Positions 43,701 to 58,700 of a DNA stretch of 64,000 bases are shown in pieces. The notes under the pieces were generated by a model. It was not told the DNA's origin, searched no databases, and saw only the letters and a program-made list of their open reading frames with translations. This DNA comes from Owenia fusiformis (Eukaryota; Annelida; Polychaeta; Sabellida; Oweniidae). Location of the stretch: contig CAIIXF020000003.1 of the NCBI GenBank assembly GCA_903813345.2, forward strand, positions 18,430,931 through 18,494,930, given 5' to 3'. The position numbers and the translations under genes are program-made. Position 1 is the first letter of the stretch. Every line of letters begins with the position of its first letter.

Positions 43701-46700
43701 TGCAACATTTGGTGTAGTTTTGAATTTTTCTATGGAAAGTTTTCCTTTGATGTTTGAGTTAGATGAACTAAAATTAGATTTTTATTTCAGGAATTGGTTT
43801 TATGTTGGTTTAATTTCATGCGGAATGTGTTTCAGGGACCATTGCAAATGGCATTTGTGTTTTGCTTTAGTACCTTTCGAAATGATAAAAACCTAATAAT
43901 GTACCTCGGCTGTGGTTGATTTTTGTCAGTTGAAGAGGACCAATTTTTTAACCTAATTTTGTGTCATAAAATATGAAGGTGACAAAACTAACTTAACATT
44001 TTATTTAGTGTTACCAAGATACGGAGTCAATGTCATAATATTGTACAATCAATGGGTAATAAAACTATTATTTTTGTTAACTTTTTATTATATTTGACAG
44101 AGGTAGTAAGATGATGAAAGAATGTGATGTGATTAATAGATGCACGCTCAAGCGAATAGATACAAAATATGCACTCAATGAAATGTAGTTCGGTGCGTTT
44201 TGAATACAATTAAGTTGAATTTAAAGATTAAAATAAACAAGTAAAAATCACTTAAATGTCAAAGGTTATCCCAAGGTTTCACCCTATCCCCTAACCACGC
44301 ATTTTTCTTAGAACATATGGGGCAGCAAATGACATTATTTTTTAAACGTGATCTAAAAATAATTTTCTTTATGATTTAATGTCGTAGGCTTTGTCGTAGG
44401 CGTTTTTCAAGGGTGCATTATGGAAAGAGCAACAGAGGGATGGGTGTAGTAGGCCAACTAGACCAATGTCCCTTTCCAAGAAATGATGTGAAACATATAT
44501 CATCCTTGATCTTATACTATTTGTGTCTTCATCAGAAACCATCAAGGCCTTATTATGCAAACTCATGGCAACAAAGCATTTCTTACATTTTGCTCTAAGG
44601 CGAGAGGCTTTAATGTAATCATTGAAGTAGGTTGTTTACGAATATGCTATAAACGTATACATAACACTTACCCCACCATCAACAAGTGCAGATTGATAGC
44701 TTGTTGGTCGATAGATGGCACGTTGAAGTCTGTCAGTGTGTATATCACCGAGATACAGTTCTCGCATGACGGTATGATGGTGCCGCTGGTTTTCAACCCT
44801 CATTAGTTGCAACTCATGCATCGTGAACTGAAACTTATTTGTACAATCCCTGTCAATCACTTGGAAATCATCCGGGTCTCCACCATTTTCACTTCCTATT
44901 TCCTTATATTGTAATATCTCATAGCTCTCGTACGGCTGCCATGACGCCGGTGCGTAATCCTTGCAACTCTCGTTGACTCTCGCACCGAGTTCACGTGCCA
45001 TCTCGTTGGTGTACGGTATCAAGCTGACTTTTGTTAAAAAATAATCAGTCTCCGTACCTCCTGGAACTATCCATGAGCCCTGCACCATGCTATATAGCCC
45101 TCTGGCGGTTATACCGTATATAGGGTTTGTACAGTCCGGGTCCTCATAATAATATTGGTGAGCCTCGAAGTGAGTTGTATTTGGAAAGTGGTACTTCCGG
45201 AGTATATATTCGGGCCCTGGTCTTGTCTCACACCTGTAAGCACATTAATGAAAAAAATATGTTATATATGATAATGGTTGGGGTGTAAATGCATGTTTAA
45301 CTAACGGGATATGCGCCTGTGTGCTGTGCCTCTGTTGTGGCAACGAAAAGCGGAACCACATCGATGCCATAGCAGGCCGGTAGTAAGGTTTGCTATTCTA
45401 TGTACTGTATGGTCTGCAAATTACTAAATGTGCCCCTTTCGATCGAGTCGGACCGATGTAGCAAGCAAATAGCCACAGTGTACTTGTTAATAATTTGAAT
45501 GGTTGATAATTGCATTCACAAAACCTCAGACCTTTATTCTTTTCCATGAATTTCTCGCAAAATTTTAACTCAAATGATTCAATTGATCCAATAGACGAGA
45601 TGCGAGTAGAAATAATCTTGATTTACGTCATTGAAAATTCAAAATTCAGTCAAACTGATGCCATACTGTATTTGGAATCTACATGTAAAATTACATCTAG
45701 AAATGTGGTTTATCAACTTTGAAAATTTAATTTTCTTTGAAAATGTGACTTCTTGGTCGGGGAGATTCCGCATAGACTCCATGTTGTAAAATCACAAAAA
45801 GTGAAATATCTTTTCTTGTGTTTGGCAGATAGTATTTTCCTTTACTGGACATATTCTAATTTTAAACTATCAGATACGTAGGGGTTATATGAAAAGTGAA
45901 CCACTAAAACTGATGAACATTCAAGTTTAAGGGAATTTTGTAATACCCTGCCGTGTTATTTCCCCCAAATCAGCCACCTGGTGGTAAAACTGGTGAATAC
46001 CTACTCGCATCTGAGTAATCATGTGATCATTAATTGCCGAAGGATTGAGTACATTGGGACGATTGGACATGGTTTGACATTGGGTCGATTGGATGTTTCC
46101 TTTTCCCGCCCAAACAACCGATTTCTAAACTGTTAAACTAAAGTATGCTTATCTATCTGTAACATTTTTCTTCCGACCGGATTCAGTTATGATAATATTT
46201 AGAATTTACATGTTCAGTGTTGATCACAAGTGGTTGACAGCACTTGTCTCCGTATTACAACAACTACATTGCGGTCGACCACCGCTGCTTTCTCTCCGAA
46301 ATCCTGACATTGACTACAGAAAGTGAAACACTAAAATTTCTTATTGTTATACAAATTGCTGCCTTTCATTCTCTACACGCTATTGATTTAGAGTGGCATG
46401 GGTTCAAGTGAATTCTTTGACACTTCTTTTCACTAAATTTCGTTCGATTATAATTAGAAACGGTTGTAATTCAAAGTGTCAACTATATACCCAAAACACT
46501 GAAAGTGATATTAGCCCTAGGGAAGTAGGAGTATGAAAGAAATTTCAATGGAAGATCGGGTAAGCACGCGAATTTCGAAAAAACAGTATTCCAAAACAGT
46601 AATCTGTCAACACAATCTAATTTCCCTTGTTGACAAAAATGTTCTTTTTGCATTGATTCATCGATTTTTAAATTGAATCTAATCCCTTGTTGAGAAAATT

Positions 46701-49700
46701 GTTGTTTTTGATTCATCGATTTTTTCACGAATTAAAAGATGACTTTGAAGACAGTAGCTGCCCCAGTCTTTTAGATATGTATGTGACAGAGTTGGTGCTA
46801 CAAACGAGAAGTTCCCAAGTTTTACACTATCGACATTCAATGGTTCAATCACTTCAAGTGACCACCATGCGATTTCAGAGCAACCCGGGATCATCTCGGA
46901 GAACTCTGACGGATGATTCTATAGACGTTCCCATTCTGAATGGGCATCTGTATTGTGATCGAAACACTTTTATGTGACAGTATCAAAATGGGGGGTCTTT
47001 AGATATGTCCTGCGTCTCCGGTAAATTATCATTAACGTTATTTAGGTGATCATTAAAACGTGATTTGAAATCAATCGGGTTGATATAAAAACAAAATAAT
47101 CTCAAAACAAAACGTTACTTATTACTGGAGCATTGGCAATAAATCATAGCCTATTGTATGGTATGACATGTTTTCATTTTTATTTTTGGAAAAAAGTAAA
47201 CATCAAAGATACAAAAATGATACATCTGGTCTAATTTCAAAAATAAAATGCAACTGTTGTGAATGTAACCAATGATTCACAAAACATCTTTCAGTCTGTA
47301 GCAAAACTCAAAGATTCCGCTTCAATTGTGTGAGATTTTAAACAGAACTCAACCACATCAAAAAAGTATGCTTTGAATGCACGGTCAAAACGGGGCCAGC
47401 GTGTCATGTTTTGTTCTCAAATGTCACCAATTAAAATGATGCATGATGTCCAAGCACAAACAATGAATGGCTAATAATGATCTACTTTCGTTTCGTGCTA
47501 CATTCTGTCTTTTAGTATCCTACATTTGACACTTGCGAGTCCCGAGAAACTGAAATGAAGCATTTGGGACGTTTTCTACCATATCCTAGAGGCTAGGATC
47601 CTTTAAACCTAGGATTACTTCAGAGCATAGGGTTAAACTTTTATTTTGTTTATCCATTGACATTTGGCTTTATCGTATTTATCTGATTGACATTTTAAGA
47701 TAAATGTTAATGATAATGATTTTGGTAAAACTAGAGTGACATACGTAATCATGATTGCTTTACATTGGGAGAAGAAAAGAAGAAGTGTCCTCTAAAGTTC
47801 AGAAATTCATTTCTATTCATCGGGCCACATCCTTAAGGGGATTCGATTAAATTAGTAAATGGGATAAACAATATTGAAAACACCCAAAAGATTTTCAATA
47901 TTTTTCCACCAGTCCCACCTTAACGTGTCTTTAACGTCGACTATATCGGTGACATTTGTTCACAAACAGAGTGACATGTAGTGAATTGATCATGTCGTGA
48001 CAGTTCACTGATAGTCTCCATATTCGTATGAAAAACTTTATGTTTAACTTATCTTTCAAGCATCTCCGTGTTTCCTGTCAATTGTATGTCTTTTAAGTAG
48101 TTTCCAAATCAATTACGATGGAGGATTAGAAGTCTACAGTGCTGCACTGTCATAATCGTCCCTTTTCGAATCGATTCTGAAGTTTCTGATTGAGTTTCTC
48201 GGTTTGAGTTTGCCCTAGTTTGTACACGAAGTTTCTGTAAGTTTGGGTTTTGCAGTGTTGCCCTGTGCTATGGTTTGTCATGATTTATGGTCTTATATTA
48301 AATATAAATAAAACTTAATCTAAATTCTAAATAACGACATATCGTTTGAAATAAGAGGATCCGGTTTACTATTACTTGAGACTGATAAACTCGGTGGGCG
48401 ATGGGAAAAAAGTTTCAGAGCTGGCGAAGGGTGGACCAGTAAAACTAATCAAAGCTAAACTATTTCTCAGTTTAAAATTGACAACCCATCCCATTTCGTA
48501 TTCATAGTCTTTTTTGATTTTTTAAACTTTTTCTTAATTGAGGTAAGTGGTTCAAATCTGCTTTTGCATTGTTATTGTTATCTGTTATTGTTAACAACAT
48601 ATAAAGGGGAAAATTATGATGTCATAGAAACAAAACAATAACCAATAAAACAATTCATGATGACGGGTTCTCTTTTAACACATATCAGAAATATATGTCT
48701 AATGTTTCGACCCTTAAACGCTATGGAAGAATGGCGAATCCTATGACATCTGATTGATGCGAATTTAAAAGAAAAGAGAAAACCAGAAGCCTACATAACA
48801 AATGGACTACTTAGCGTCGAGGACTGGCGATGCATCAGGGGTATGGCCTGCTGAACCTTCAGGCATCAGTAAGATTCTAGCATAATATACTCTCTATTTA
48901 CGTACATTACTAACTTAGTTTTTGTAAACATCTCTCTCTCAGTAAAATTACTTTTGATTTCATAATATGAATTTTACGCTTTGACATCTCAATCAAAAGT
49001 CAGAAGTAAACATCATATTTTGACTTGCAAGGCGATATAAAAAACGGCAGTGACACAAATGTTTGTATGTATAGGAACTCATACACCACACTAAAAGTGT
49101 ATAACATTATATTTCGAATATATACAAACCATGTATGGTCTACATTGGTAAGTATCGCTAATCATAAACAGGCATTGATAAAGGGTCCAAGGGGGGGGGG
49201 GAGTAGGGAGGAGGGGGGGGGGTTTCCAGTTGCCAAACTTATGGAGAGGAGTGTAATTCTCCAAACTATGACAGGCCAATTGCTTCGAATGATCACAGTA
49301 TGAAGATCGAATAGTCCTGCTGATTTATTATCATTCTACTCTGCCTTACTTAATGAAGAAATACCGACATTATTTAGCGAGATTATTTATCATGTGGCTT
49401 AAACTATAAATCACTGTATTATTGCACTAGAATCAAAGGTATGACTTGAAAGGGCCAAATCCACTCAGAAAACATATCTTAGAGTGGGATATTTGTTAGA
49501 TGCAGAGTCTAAGGTCAGTTGGACCATTACCGCCTCTCGCCTCAAAAACAAGCAAATTCGTCATCTTGGCGTTTCACCTGTGCCGAACAAAATTTTAGTG
49601 GCTTACTTCTGCTTCATGTACACCTTCAAACACAGTACTGGAATAGGTGAAATGTTATCTTTGTTCTATAGTTCTAGTTGTTCTTAGGGGAAAAGTTAAA

Positions 49701-52700
49701 GTTCTTACTTTAACTTAGATCTCATAGCTAACAGCTGATATTTTACAAGTTTTAATATGTTGCAGGTCTGAATTGTAATTTTTTCATAATCCGGAATTTT
49801 TATATTTCTTGCAGTTGGAATTGTTTGTTGTTGTTGACTTAATGAGGTATTAATAATTCCCACCATTTGTTTCTAGAAACAGGTGACACGAAGAGTCGAG
49901 TTTGTTGTGGAAGTTCAAAGAGCCTGGAAAAACGTTCGGTTTTTTGATGTAGCTTTTGTTCGACAGAAAACGCGACGGGACTGAGTTTCAGATGTTATAA
50001 GATACATCGTTGTTATTTTTATTCTATTTTTCATATATGTGGCGTTCGAAATGTTTCACGGGGATAATAATTACCTAGAAAAAAACAGAACCATTTTCAA
50101 TCTAAGTTATTGAATGGTATCGTACAAAAAATATTTAAAATCATTTTCAAATTTTCGACAATTACGTCACTTTTACGTGGATGTGGTTCTCCTGGCCTAG
50201 TTACAGATAACTTAAATCAAACGAAGATGCACTTCAAGATAATCTTAGTGACAACGCCGTCCATCAAAATATGCTTCAGCAGTCAATTTGGCAGCAAACA
50301 AAAGATATTGAATTTTTAAAGATAATTACCGAACATAGCAATGCATTTACATATACTTCATTGTTCGCCGTGATATTTCACGGCAAATTTAAAGTTCGAT
50401 GGCTCTGATGAATTAATTTCCCACATCGAACATGATACGTTAAAAACTTCACAAACATTTTTTTCTGAAACATCAAGCTCAATCAATTTATAACTGTCAC
50501 TTTTGATCAGTTTACTGACTGTTAACAAGTCCAATGATCAGCAAGATGTCCACGTAAATAAAATGCAATGGCGTCATTTTGAGCTACTCTTTATGATAAC
50601 GCCATATGCACGTAAATAAAATGCAATGGCGTCATTTTAAGCTACTCTAGATCTTTATGATGCAATCAACGCCATATGCATGTTTCAAAGCTGCGGAAAA
50701 AACTGATCCCCATTTTGAGAAACTGAAGCCCATTTTCCACGAAGGCCCATTAAAATGATGTCTACTTTTGAAAATGAGTTTAAAAACCCAGATTCGTCAA
50801 TCTCTAATGATGTCTACCGAGTCCACAATGCAGTGTGGGTCTATGGAAGTCAATCATGCTCAATTAGTTTAGAAGATGGTTAGAATAGTTTTGCACCAAT
50901 CTTGCATCCAATCATTATACTATAGAGAGGACCAGAGATGTGATGCAATGGGGATGGATACATGCATGGTTAAATCGCAAAATGATGAGTACTAGATTAG
51001 TATACGGCTAGTGTCCAATATCTAAGAGCCCCTCACCATCATACCGTGTTTGTTTCAATCACTTGAAAACATTCAACAAGTTCCTCTTTCCAAAACGCTT
51101 GCAGTAATTGCATTTGACTACTTCAACATACATTTGATTGGGCCCCTCTGCATCAATTTAATTTACCGAAATTAATTTTGGGTCTTTATGGTTAGGTTTG
51201 CTATTTAAGATTGAATCAACTACAGCTCACTTCTCCAAAAACTGGTTCAATCATTTGAATACAATGCGCGTTGTTTTAATTAATGTATTACTTGTGTTAC
51301 TTGGAATCACATTGTGTAGCCTTAAGGGTAAATATGTATACTTAATAAATCAAAGAGTTCTCAAAAAACAACACTGACAGATCTGCTCTTTAAATTGCAA
51401 ACTGACACGGGTTCAGCGAGGCTAGTTTACGCTTCCATGTGTGGTGCTCCTCGTCGCCGTCATCAACCAGATTTGAATCGAGAAGATTGGGCCTACACGC
51501 CCCTCCTTCTTCGCGAGGAATACAAGGTGGTCCAACAATAATTCCAGAACTTGTCTATTGTTTATAGGTCATCGGTCTAGATTTAAAATTTACATAATGT
51601 CGTAAAAATAGGAAAGTAAATTTAGACCTTCATATTGAAACAAGCATCACTGAGCTGAGACCGTATAACTTCGTATAGAGTTCCAGTATCTGGATCTGTA
51701 TGCCTTTGATTTCTGCAGTTTACGTTTGTAGTTGAACGTCTCTAAATATTTAAAGCAAGCCAGTTACACCGGCAGGAGAATCTCGCTTTGTAAGTAGAGA
51801 ACTATTTCTTTCCGACGGCCTATCTTAATTTTTTCCAAACAAACAATATTTAGAAACCGTGTGTGTGTTGTAACTTTGCACCGCCTGCCTCTCCGCAAGA
51901 CGATTTCGAGGATAAACATTCGTTATCAGTTTAAGATGAGGGGGTAACCTTTGGGGACCTTAGAATATTCCTTTGTAGTGGTCCCTTTGTACCTGGATAT
52001 CTCCATCTCAAGTCGAACATCAAGAGGATCGTGAACATAGATAGACGCTGGTGTCATGGCTTCAAATGTAGACTCATGAATGCTTTGTAGTCATGGCAAT
52101 GAGTGTTTAGGAACGCTTTTGTGTTATGGTTTACTCTTTTAATCAATATGTGTTGAAAGACGTCTGTTTACTCCTCGTACATAACAGGTAGGGGGTCTTA
52201 TTCGGGGATCACTGAATAATTGGGGATAACAATGGTAAATATCTCCGTTTTCATGTGCTTTTACAGGGTCTCACTGTACCGTAGTCAAAATTTGTTATAC
52301 GTTTAGTACATTCGTTGGGTTTAGATTCTTCAAGTAACTGGGATGTAAGAACGTACGGAGCATTGTAACGAAAGTACTGATTTTAATTCTTGTAAAGTAT
52401 GGTATAGTCCCAAACATTTTGTGATCGAGCCCTTAAAGCACCCCATTACTGCAGTTTGTTATCTAAACTGGTCCTTAATAAATTGCTAAAAGTGCGATAG
52501 TAGACTAGAAGCTAAATGTTTGAGTACCCTATACACGAATGGTTTAAATTCTTGTGTTTCGAACAACATAACTCTGGTATCTTCTTCAAGTCAAAAGCAC
52601 AATGGGAATCATTTGAGTAATGCACTAAACATCTACAAGCTGGGTATAGCATTTTAATCAATAAAACCAACAGAACCCAGACCAATATTGCCAAAAAATG

Positions 52701-55700
52701 ATATCAGAAATGACTTATCGTAACAGTTGGCGTGAGGGTGGGGGCGGGGATGGGGATGGGGATATCGAGGGGTTGGGGATGGGGATTTTGCAATGGGGTG
52801 GAGACTCGAACAAGGGAAGACCGCTTGATGGGATCCTTTTTGAAGAATCGTCAATTAATTGCTATCCTAAAACAAGATGAAATACTTAATTGAGTACATC
52901 ATGCATGGGAGCCTAAAATTATATTTAAAGAGATGGTGATTCATGAGCTAAATGCCAAAGCAGCTTTCAGAGCCAAGAGACCGAAATAACCCGAGACAAC
53001 CCCAGGTTAGTAATACCAATGACATAAAGAATCACTCCATAAAAGAAGTGATGAAAAATTACTCTTTTCTACTGACAACCCTAAAAAACTTCATAGCGTT
53101 CTTGATGACGCGATCTCTTCTGTTAAGGCTACTTCAAAGGCCGTTCAGAAGTGATTTGCTTTTGCCAGGTTCTTGTAACACGTTAACAGACGCCTGCACA
53201 TAAGTTTCCTTGTTAAAAAGTAGTTTCAACATGTTTAGTCGGTATACATCATTTTGTTTGTACTTTTCAGACAATTTGTAGATGGTATTTGTAAACACAT
53301 GTAAGAACTGACTCTTAATACAACATGCTTAGAACCGATCTCATTACCTGATACGTTAAGCCTCATCAAACACATCCATTGGAAACGTTCCAGCTATGGA
53401 ATTAATCCGAACACATTAAAACAGTTGTCATCAATGGTTCAAAACCAGAAAACTGAACCAACAAAAAAAACTTGAATTCATAATTGCTACCTGAAAGTTT
53501 ATGTTGGTTTTCACAATTTTTCATCAAAATTACAAATTATTATAGTTTGGAAATCATTTAGAACCCCTGATTCGAACAATCATACACCAACTGCGTTGAA
53601 GCTATTATTGACAGCTTCGATGGCTTCGTTCACATCAACTTAGATTTCGTTTGATCCAAATATTTATTATTCCACTCCGACTTTGCATGCAAAAGTCCAG
53701 GAATGTATGTATAGTCAAAACAATGCCTTTGATCAACGTTGATTACATGCAAGCAGTATTTAACAAATCTCGATTGCTAAAGCTTCTGCGCATATTTGTC
53801 AAGTCAAACGGGAGTGAAAGTGAGAGTAAGAGCAAATAAAAAAGTTACGTAATTTTGTTGAATATTGGCCCGGTTTGGTCAGATCTTTGGGATTACAAGC
53901 ACTCACTCTGTGCACACTCGATAAGTAGAGTTGACTTTTCCTAATTCAAAATATTGAATTACATTTGCAGGAACGTGAAGGATAATTTCAGAATCAAACA
54001 ACATGTTTCTAATATGGAAGGAACACAGAATTGTAATTAAGGAACAATTTTAGTTCACTTTAAACTTGCAAATGCATTTATTTCCAATAACTAGGGTTTT
54101 GTTTGTCATCCCCGTCTTTTTACTAAATAGTGCTGTGGTCGATTTGCTTATTTCTTTCTTTAACTGTCCGCCTTTTGTATTAGATAACTTGTTGAATCTA
54201 AAGGTGGCAAACTTTGAACAACTTTCCGTTTGGTACAGGCCCCAACTTAGGGGCCTAAGTCAAACGTTGATTCAAGGTCACGAGCGCTCTATATGACGAA
54301 ATAGGAGGTCAAGGTCATATTTTAGGGCAAGGTCAATCGAAAAATCAAAGGTTAGTACATGGGAATTTCATCCTCAACAACAAATACCATTTATTAAAAC
54401 TAGAACGATACGAACTCACCGAATTTGACAACAATATATTGCTTTTGACATTTGACCCCTTTGACCAGTACCTTATCGAATGAGATACTGTATCATCCAG
54501 TAGTGAGCATGTCACAAGCGATCAACAAGTCCCCCTGAATGTTAGATCAATAACATTGTATCCATTTATCTGTGACAAGAGGATCCTCATAGATAACTTA
54601 GATAACAGTTGTAAACAAATAACTATGAAGTGCCACAGTATCAGATAAACAATAATAAATTACCTGGCCTACAATAACCATAAACTGATCGTGTTTGTTC
54701 AATTATTACGAGTGCACTCCTACATAATGATATTTTCAATTGTCATCTGGCGACGATGGCTCTCCAATTTTGCCCCGCGATCATAGGAAATTGATATGTA
54801 TGTTCATTCATGTATTTTAAACTCTTTATCTGTTCACGTTTGTGGAACATTAAATTCAAATTAAGGTTTTATGGGATATCGTTTGACACCAGTATCCTGT
54901 CATCTACAGTAAAACCTGTAAAACCAGTAAAACGAACGTCTCTATAAACTGAACACCGTTCTGTTCAGTGTAATCTCTCTTTACGGTACCATTTCTCAAC
55001 TGCCTTTTTGTTAAAAACCTCGAAATGTGAACTTGCACCTGCCTATCCGAACACTTTTTGCCAGTCCTAGTGGCGTTCATTCTGATACTCATCGTCATCT
55101 TTCTGTCTTCAACCAGCAATATGCCATGATTTCTCATGATGAGTGGCGTTCGGATAATACAGATTTTACTGTTCAATTCAATTCAATTTCAAAATAATTT
55201 ATTTCAGTTTTCATTACAAAAATTACAACATTATACAGGCTATGACACCCCAGGGGGTGTATGACTGCCCATAATTAAATTTACAATAAACATGATAAAC
55301 TGTGAACATTTAAAGTGGAGTCTCCAGTTGAACGCATAGACTTATCAATAGATCGTTCGAAAATTGGTCATGTACAACATTGCAGCAATTGTCATTCTGT
55401 AAAACAAGGGCTAACAATCTCATCTACCACTTTTCTCAAACAGAGCGAGGGTAAATCTGAATTTTGGAGAATGATCCATGACCCCAAAATGTCTTTCCTA
55501 ATATGTAGATTGATGTGAATGGTTATTGGGAAGCTGCACGTAAGACCAAAATAAGGTTCTAAAAGTCATACATCGAAAGGCGCGAGAGGGTGAAAATGGT
55601 GTGAATAGTTAGTTACACAAGGGTACTTAATGCCAGATTAAAGAATAGATTTTTTAAACGAGTTGGTGTAGTTATTCATTTTTGAAGCTCAAGATTGGAT

Positions 55701-58700
55701 ACAGTTCTAAATCTTAGGTGCAAATATCTTAAGATAATTATTACCATATACCCCTGAATATTACATTCATATACTACATGTGTGAAATATCTGTGAATGA
55801 ATAAAGTTTGGGAGGGTATGCTGGTATATTTTCATATATACCATTCATTAATGTTACAGAAAATGCTATGGTTGTAAAGGTGATTGTGGCTAGGTACATT
55901 ATGGGCCTACTCGGGTGACGTCCCCCTGACTTCAGAGCCGAATTGCGTTTTAAGTAGATGAAGCTGAATGGAGTCGATGAAGCTTTCTTTTAAAAAGGGA
56001 AAATCAAACTACATGAAAGGGTAACATCCTTAGAGTAAGAAAACAAGTGGCGCGTTCTCACCTTTCCGACGTCCATACTCCAATGATATGTGGAGGAATG
56101 GGTGCGGCTATATGGCCATGGTAGATGTGTTCAATTGTTTTAGTGCACATGTCGCTATCTAAACTGTTCATGCCTTTGGGTAAGAGGCGGTGTACTCGGT
56201 GACATACTATCTGCTGTACAATCCCTGAAAATATATTAACAGATATTAAGAGATAAATCTAAAATGATCTATATTAAATGAGTTCAACTATTGACATGTA
56301 TACATGTGTATGTATGCAGGATATACCGAATTTATGCCGGAATATGAGATGGGGGGAAGATGTGCCTCTGAGAAGGAGCAGTCACGCACGTAGGTCACTT
56401 CCTGTGGAAAATCCATCAATATTTTCACTTGGGGGTGTAAGTAATGGATTTATTAAATACTCATACTAGTGTGTTAATCTCTTGTTACATCTTGTACAAC
56501 CCGGATGCCCATCACACCTTAACTTTAATTGACCAATGTGCAAGCAAGTAAAGGATTAGATGGACGGGATTAAATATGTTTTTTTAATCGGCTCCAACAC
56601 AAAGACAATGCATTTCCACACGGGCTATAGCTAAAATAACTGCAAATGCAGTACTCAACAAATCATTCCGTATCTTCACATGTACAAACGAAGTCAATCA
56701 CATAGAATTTATTGCAAGTCCATGTTTCTCTTTGTCGACATTTAATGGCCCCTTTCCGCCTCTATTTCGATTTTATCATCGCTAATGGGTCCTAAAACGC
56801 ACATAAAACGCTTTAATTTTATTTTTAGGGGCTCTATATACTTGGCATAATGTGGGCACATTTGTGTTTTGAGCGTGTTATCTTGGACACAGTATTTTTA
56901 TGTAGGAGAAGATATCAGCTTATCGTCCTTTACTTGCCTAATGATGGGAAGATGTTGTGCTTTGTACCCATTAAATTGTGCAGTTTGGCTAGCTTTTTGT
57001 ATTTTGAATAAGATCTTATTGTAATGTACTTTTTATGGGCGTTAAATGAGTTTTTGAATATGAAAAATAGACACTTCTTACATTCAGTCCCTCGCCCAAC
57101 TACATGATTCTTTATACTTTGAGGCTATCACATTCATAAACAACAACATTGCCGACCATGCCTTTGTTGAAGATGTGCACGACACTGCACTGACTGTGAT
57201 TTTAAAGTTTTCGACGTGATCAAACTTTTTACTTTTGTAGATTTGTGTTCTTTAGATGTTTTTCCTTTCGTTTTCTGAATATCACAGGCTATTTTAATTT
57301 CAACTCCAGGCTTTCATTTGATACTGATTATTCAACAGATTTAAAGTGGATTTGAAAAGAAGATATTGTGTATGTTGCCTTCAAGGCTTTTGTGTGTGGG
57401 ATAAAGTCGTGTCTGTGAGCAAAAGATCGCGGATTAGAGGCCTTGAATCTTTGTTTATTGTTTTCTCTACTTAACAAAATGTCTTTCAAGATGTTTTCAT
57501 AAGGGAAATGATATGGGATATTAAGGCTTTCAATCAGATCCAGATCGACACTTTAAAGGGCTTTAACTTTGACTGTCTAAAGTTGAAACAGACGCATATT
57601 TGAAATTCAAATTTTTGCTCTTTACAAATTACCAAAAGGCCTTGCTAAGCCCCCTAGGCACACAATCTGGGTGAAAATGTTTTAAGGCCTGTCACATTTT
57701 TAATTTATCTAAATTCAAACGCCTTTTCTCGAGTTTGATATCAAAAGACCTGCTAATCTTCAAAAGTAACTTTGAGAGCTTTGTATATTAACTTTATATT
57801 AACTTCTGATGAAGGGGGTTGATTCTAGGACATGCCCAACACATAATGTATACAAAGCAAACTTTCACAACCCTTATGGGAATTCTTTACCTGTTGAAGC
57901 AGCCCATTTGGTATTGTACACATATTCATACATTTTAAGTCAATAGGTAAAATCTGGCGTTTTTGCTTTGATGTATCTCTCAAGTTTTAGTTCAAGTTAA
58001 AATGACATTCAAGTTTCGCAAAGGATGAATCTAGTATTTACAAATGTGCTTCAATGAGTAACGCGTGTGTGGTATTGTATACCTTTGACTCCAGGTTTCT
58101 TGTCTCCGCAACGGGTTTCTAAAATGAAATGAAAAAGTCTACAACGGCAGAAAAGGAATTTCGCCTTTGAGGCCGAGTATTAGTAAGCCCGTTCTAAATA
58201 ATATATAACATATAAAGAGTAATTTAATGTGTCCTTAATAAACGTCGGAAGATTTAGATCAAATCGCTCATGCCATTTCGTGCCCATATCCACCCATATC
58301 TATAATGTTGAGCCTGAGGTACACGTAAACGTACATGTTTGTTGAAACCCAGGACAGAAACAATGTATTAGGCTATTCTTTGAAGCAAAAACGACAGAAA
58401 GTCATTACCCTCAAAGGTCTGTAAATGCACATTTATGTATTACAGTTACAAGGTGTTCACTGTTATAAGTGCAACAAGTGGGGTACAGTCTCAGAGCTAT
58501 TAATATAATTCGTGCACCACTATGATAGAATGTTGTACATTAGTTTTAAGTTGAGACAATTATTGAGACTTTGGGAACATAGCCATCATGGCATGGAAAG
58601 TTGCAAGTAATAATTCCATAAACCATGTATACGAAAACATTTTAAATGAATATGAAAATATTTTAAATGGATTGTAAAAGTCAAGTGTCTCAACTTATTG

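Noticed and set aside
52952-53203. Plus-strand frame MPKQLSEPRDRNN... in APCDD1 intron 2 with a GTTAGT donor-like site
   Set aside because: Considered as a second exon for the signal peptide at 51264, but it lacks a good acceptor in matching phase.
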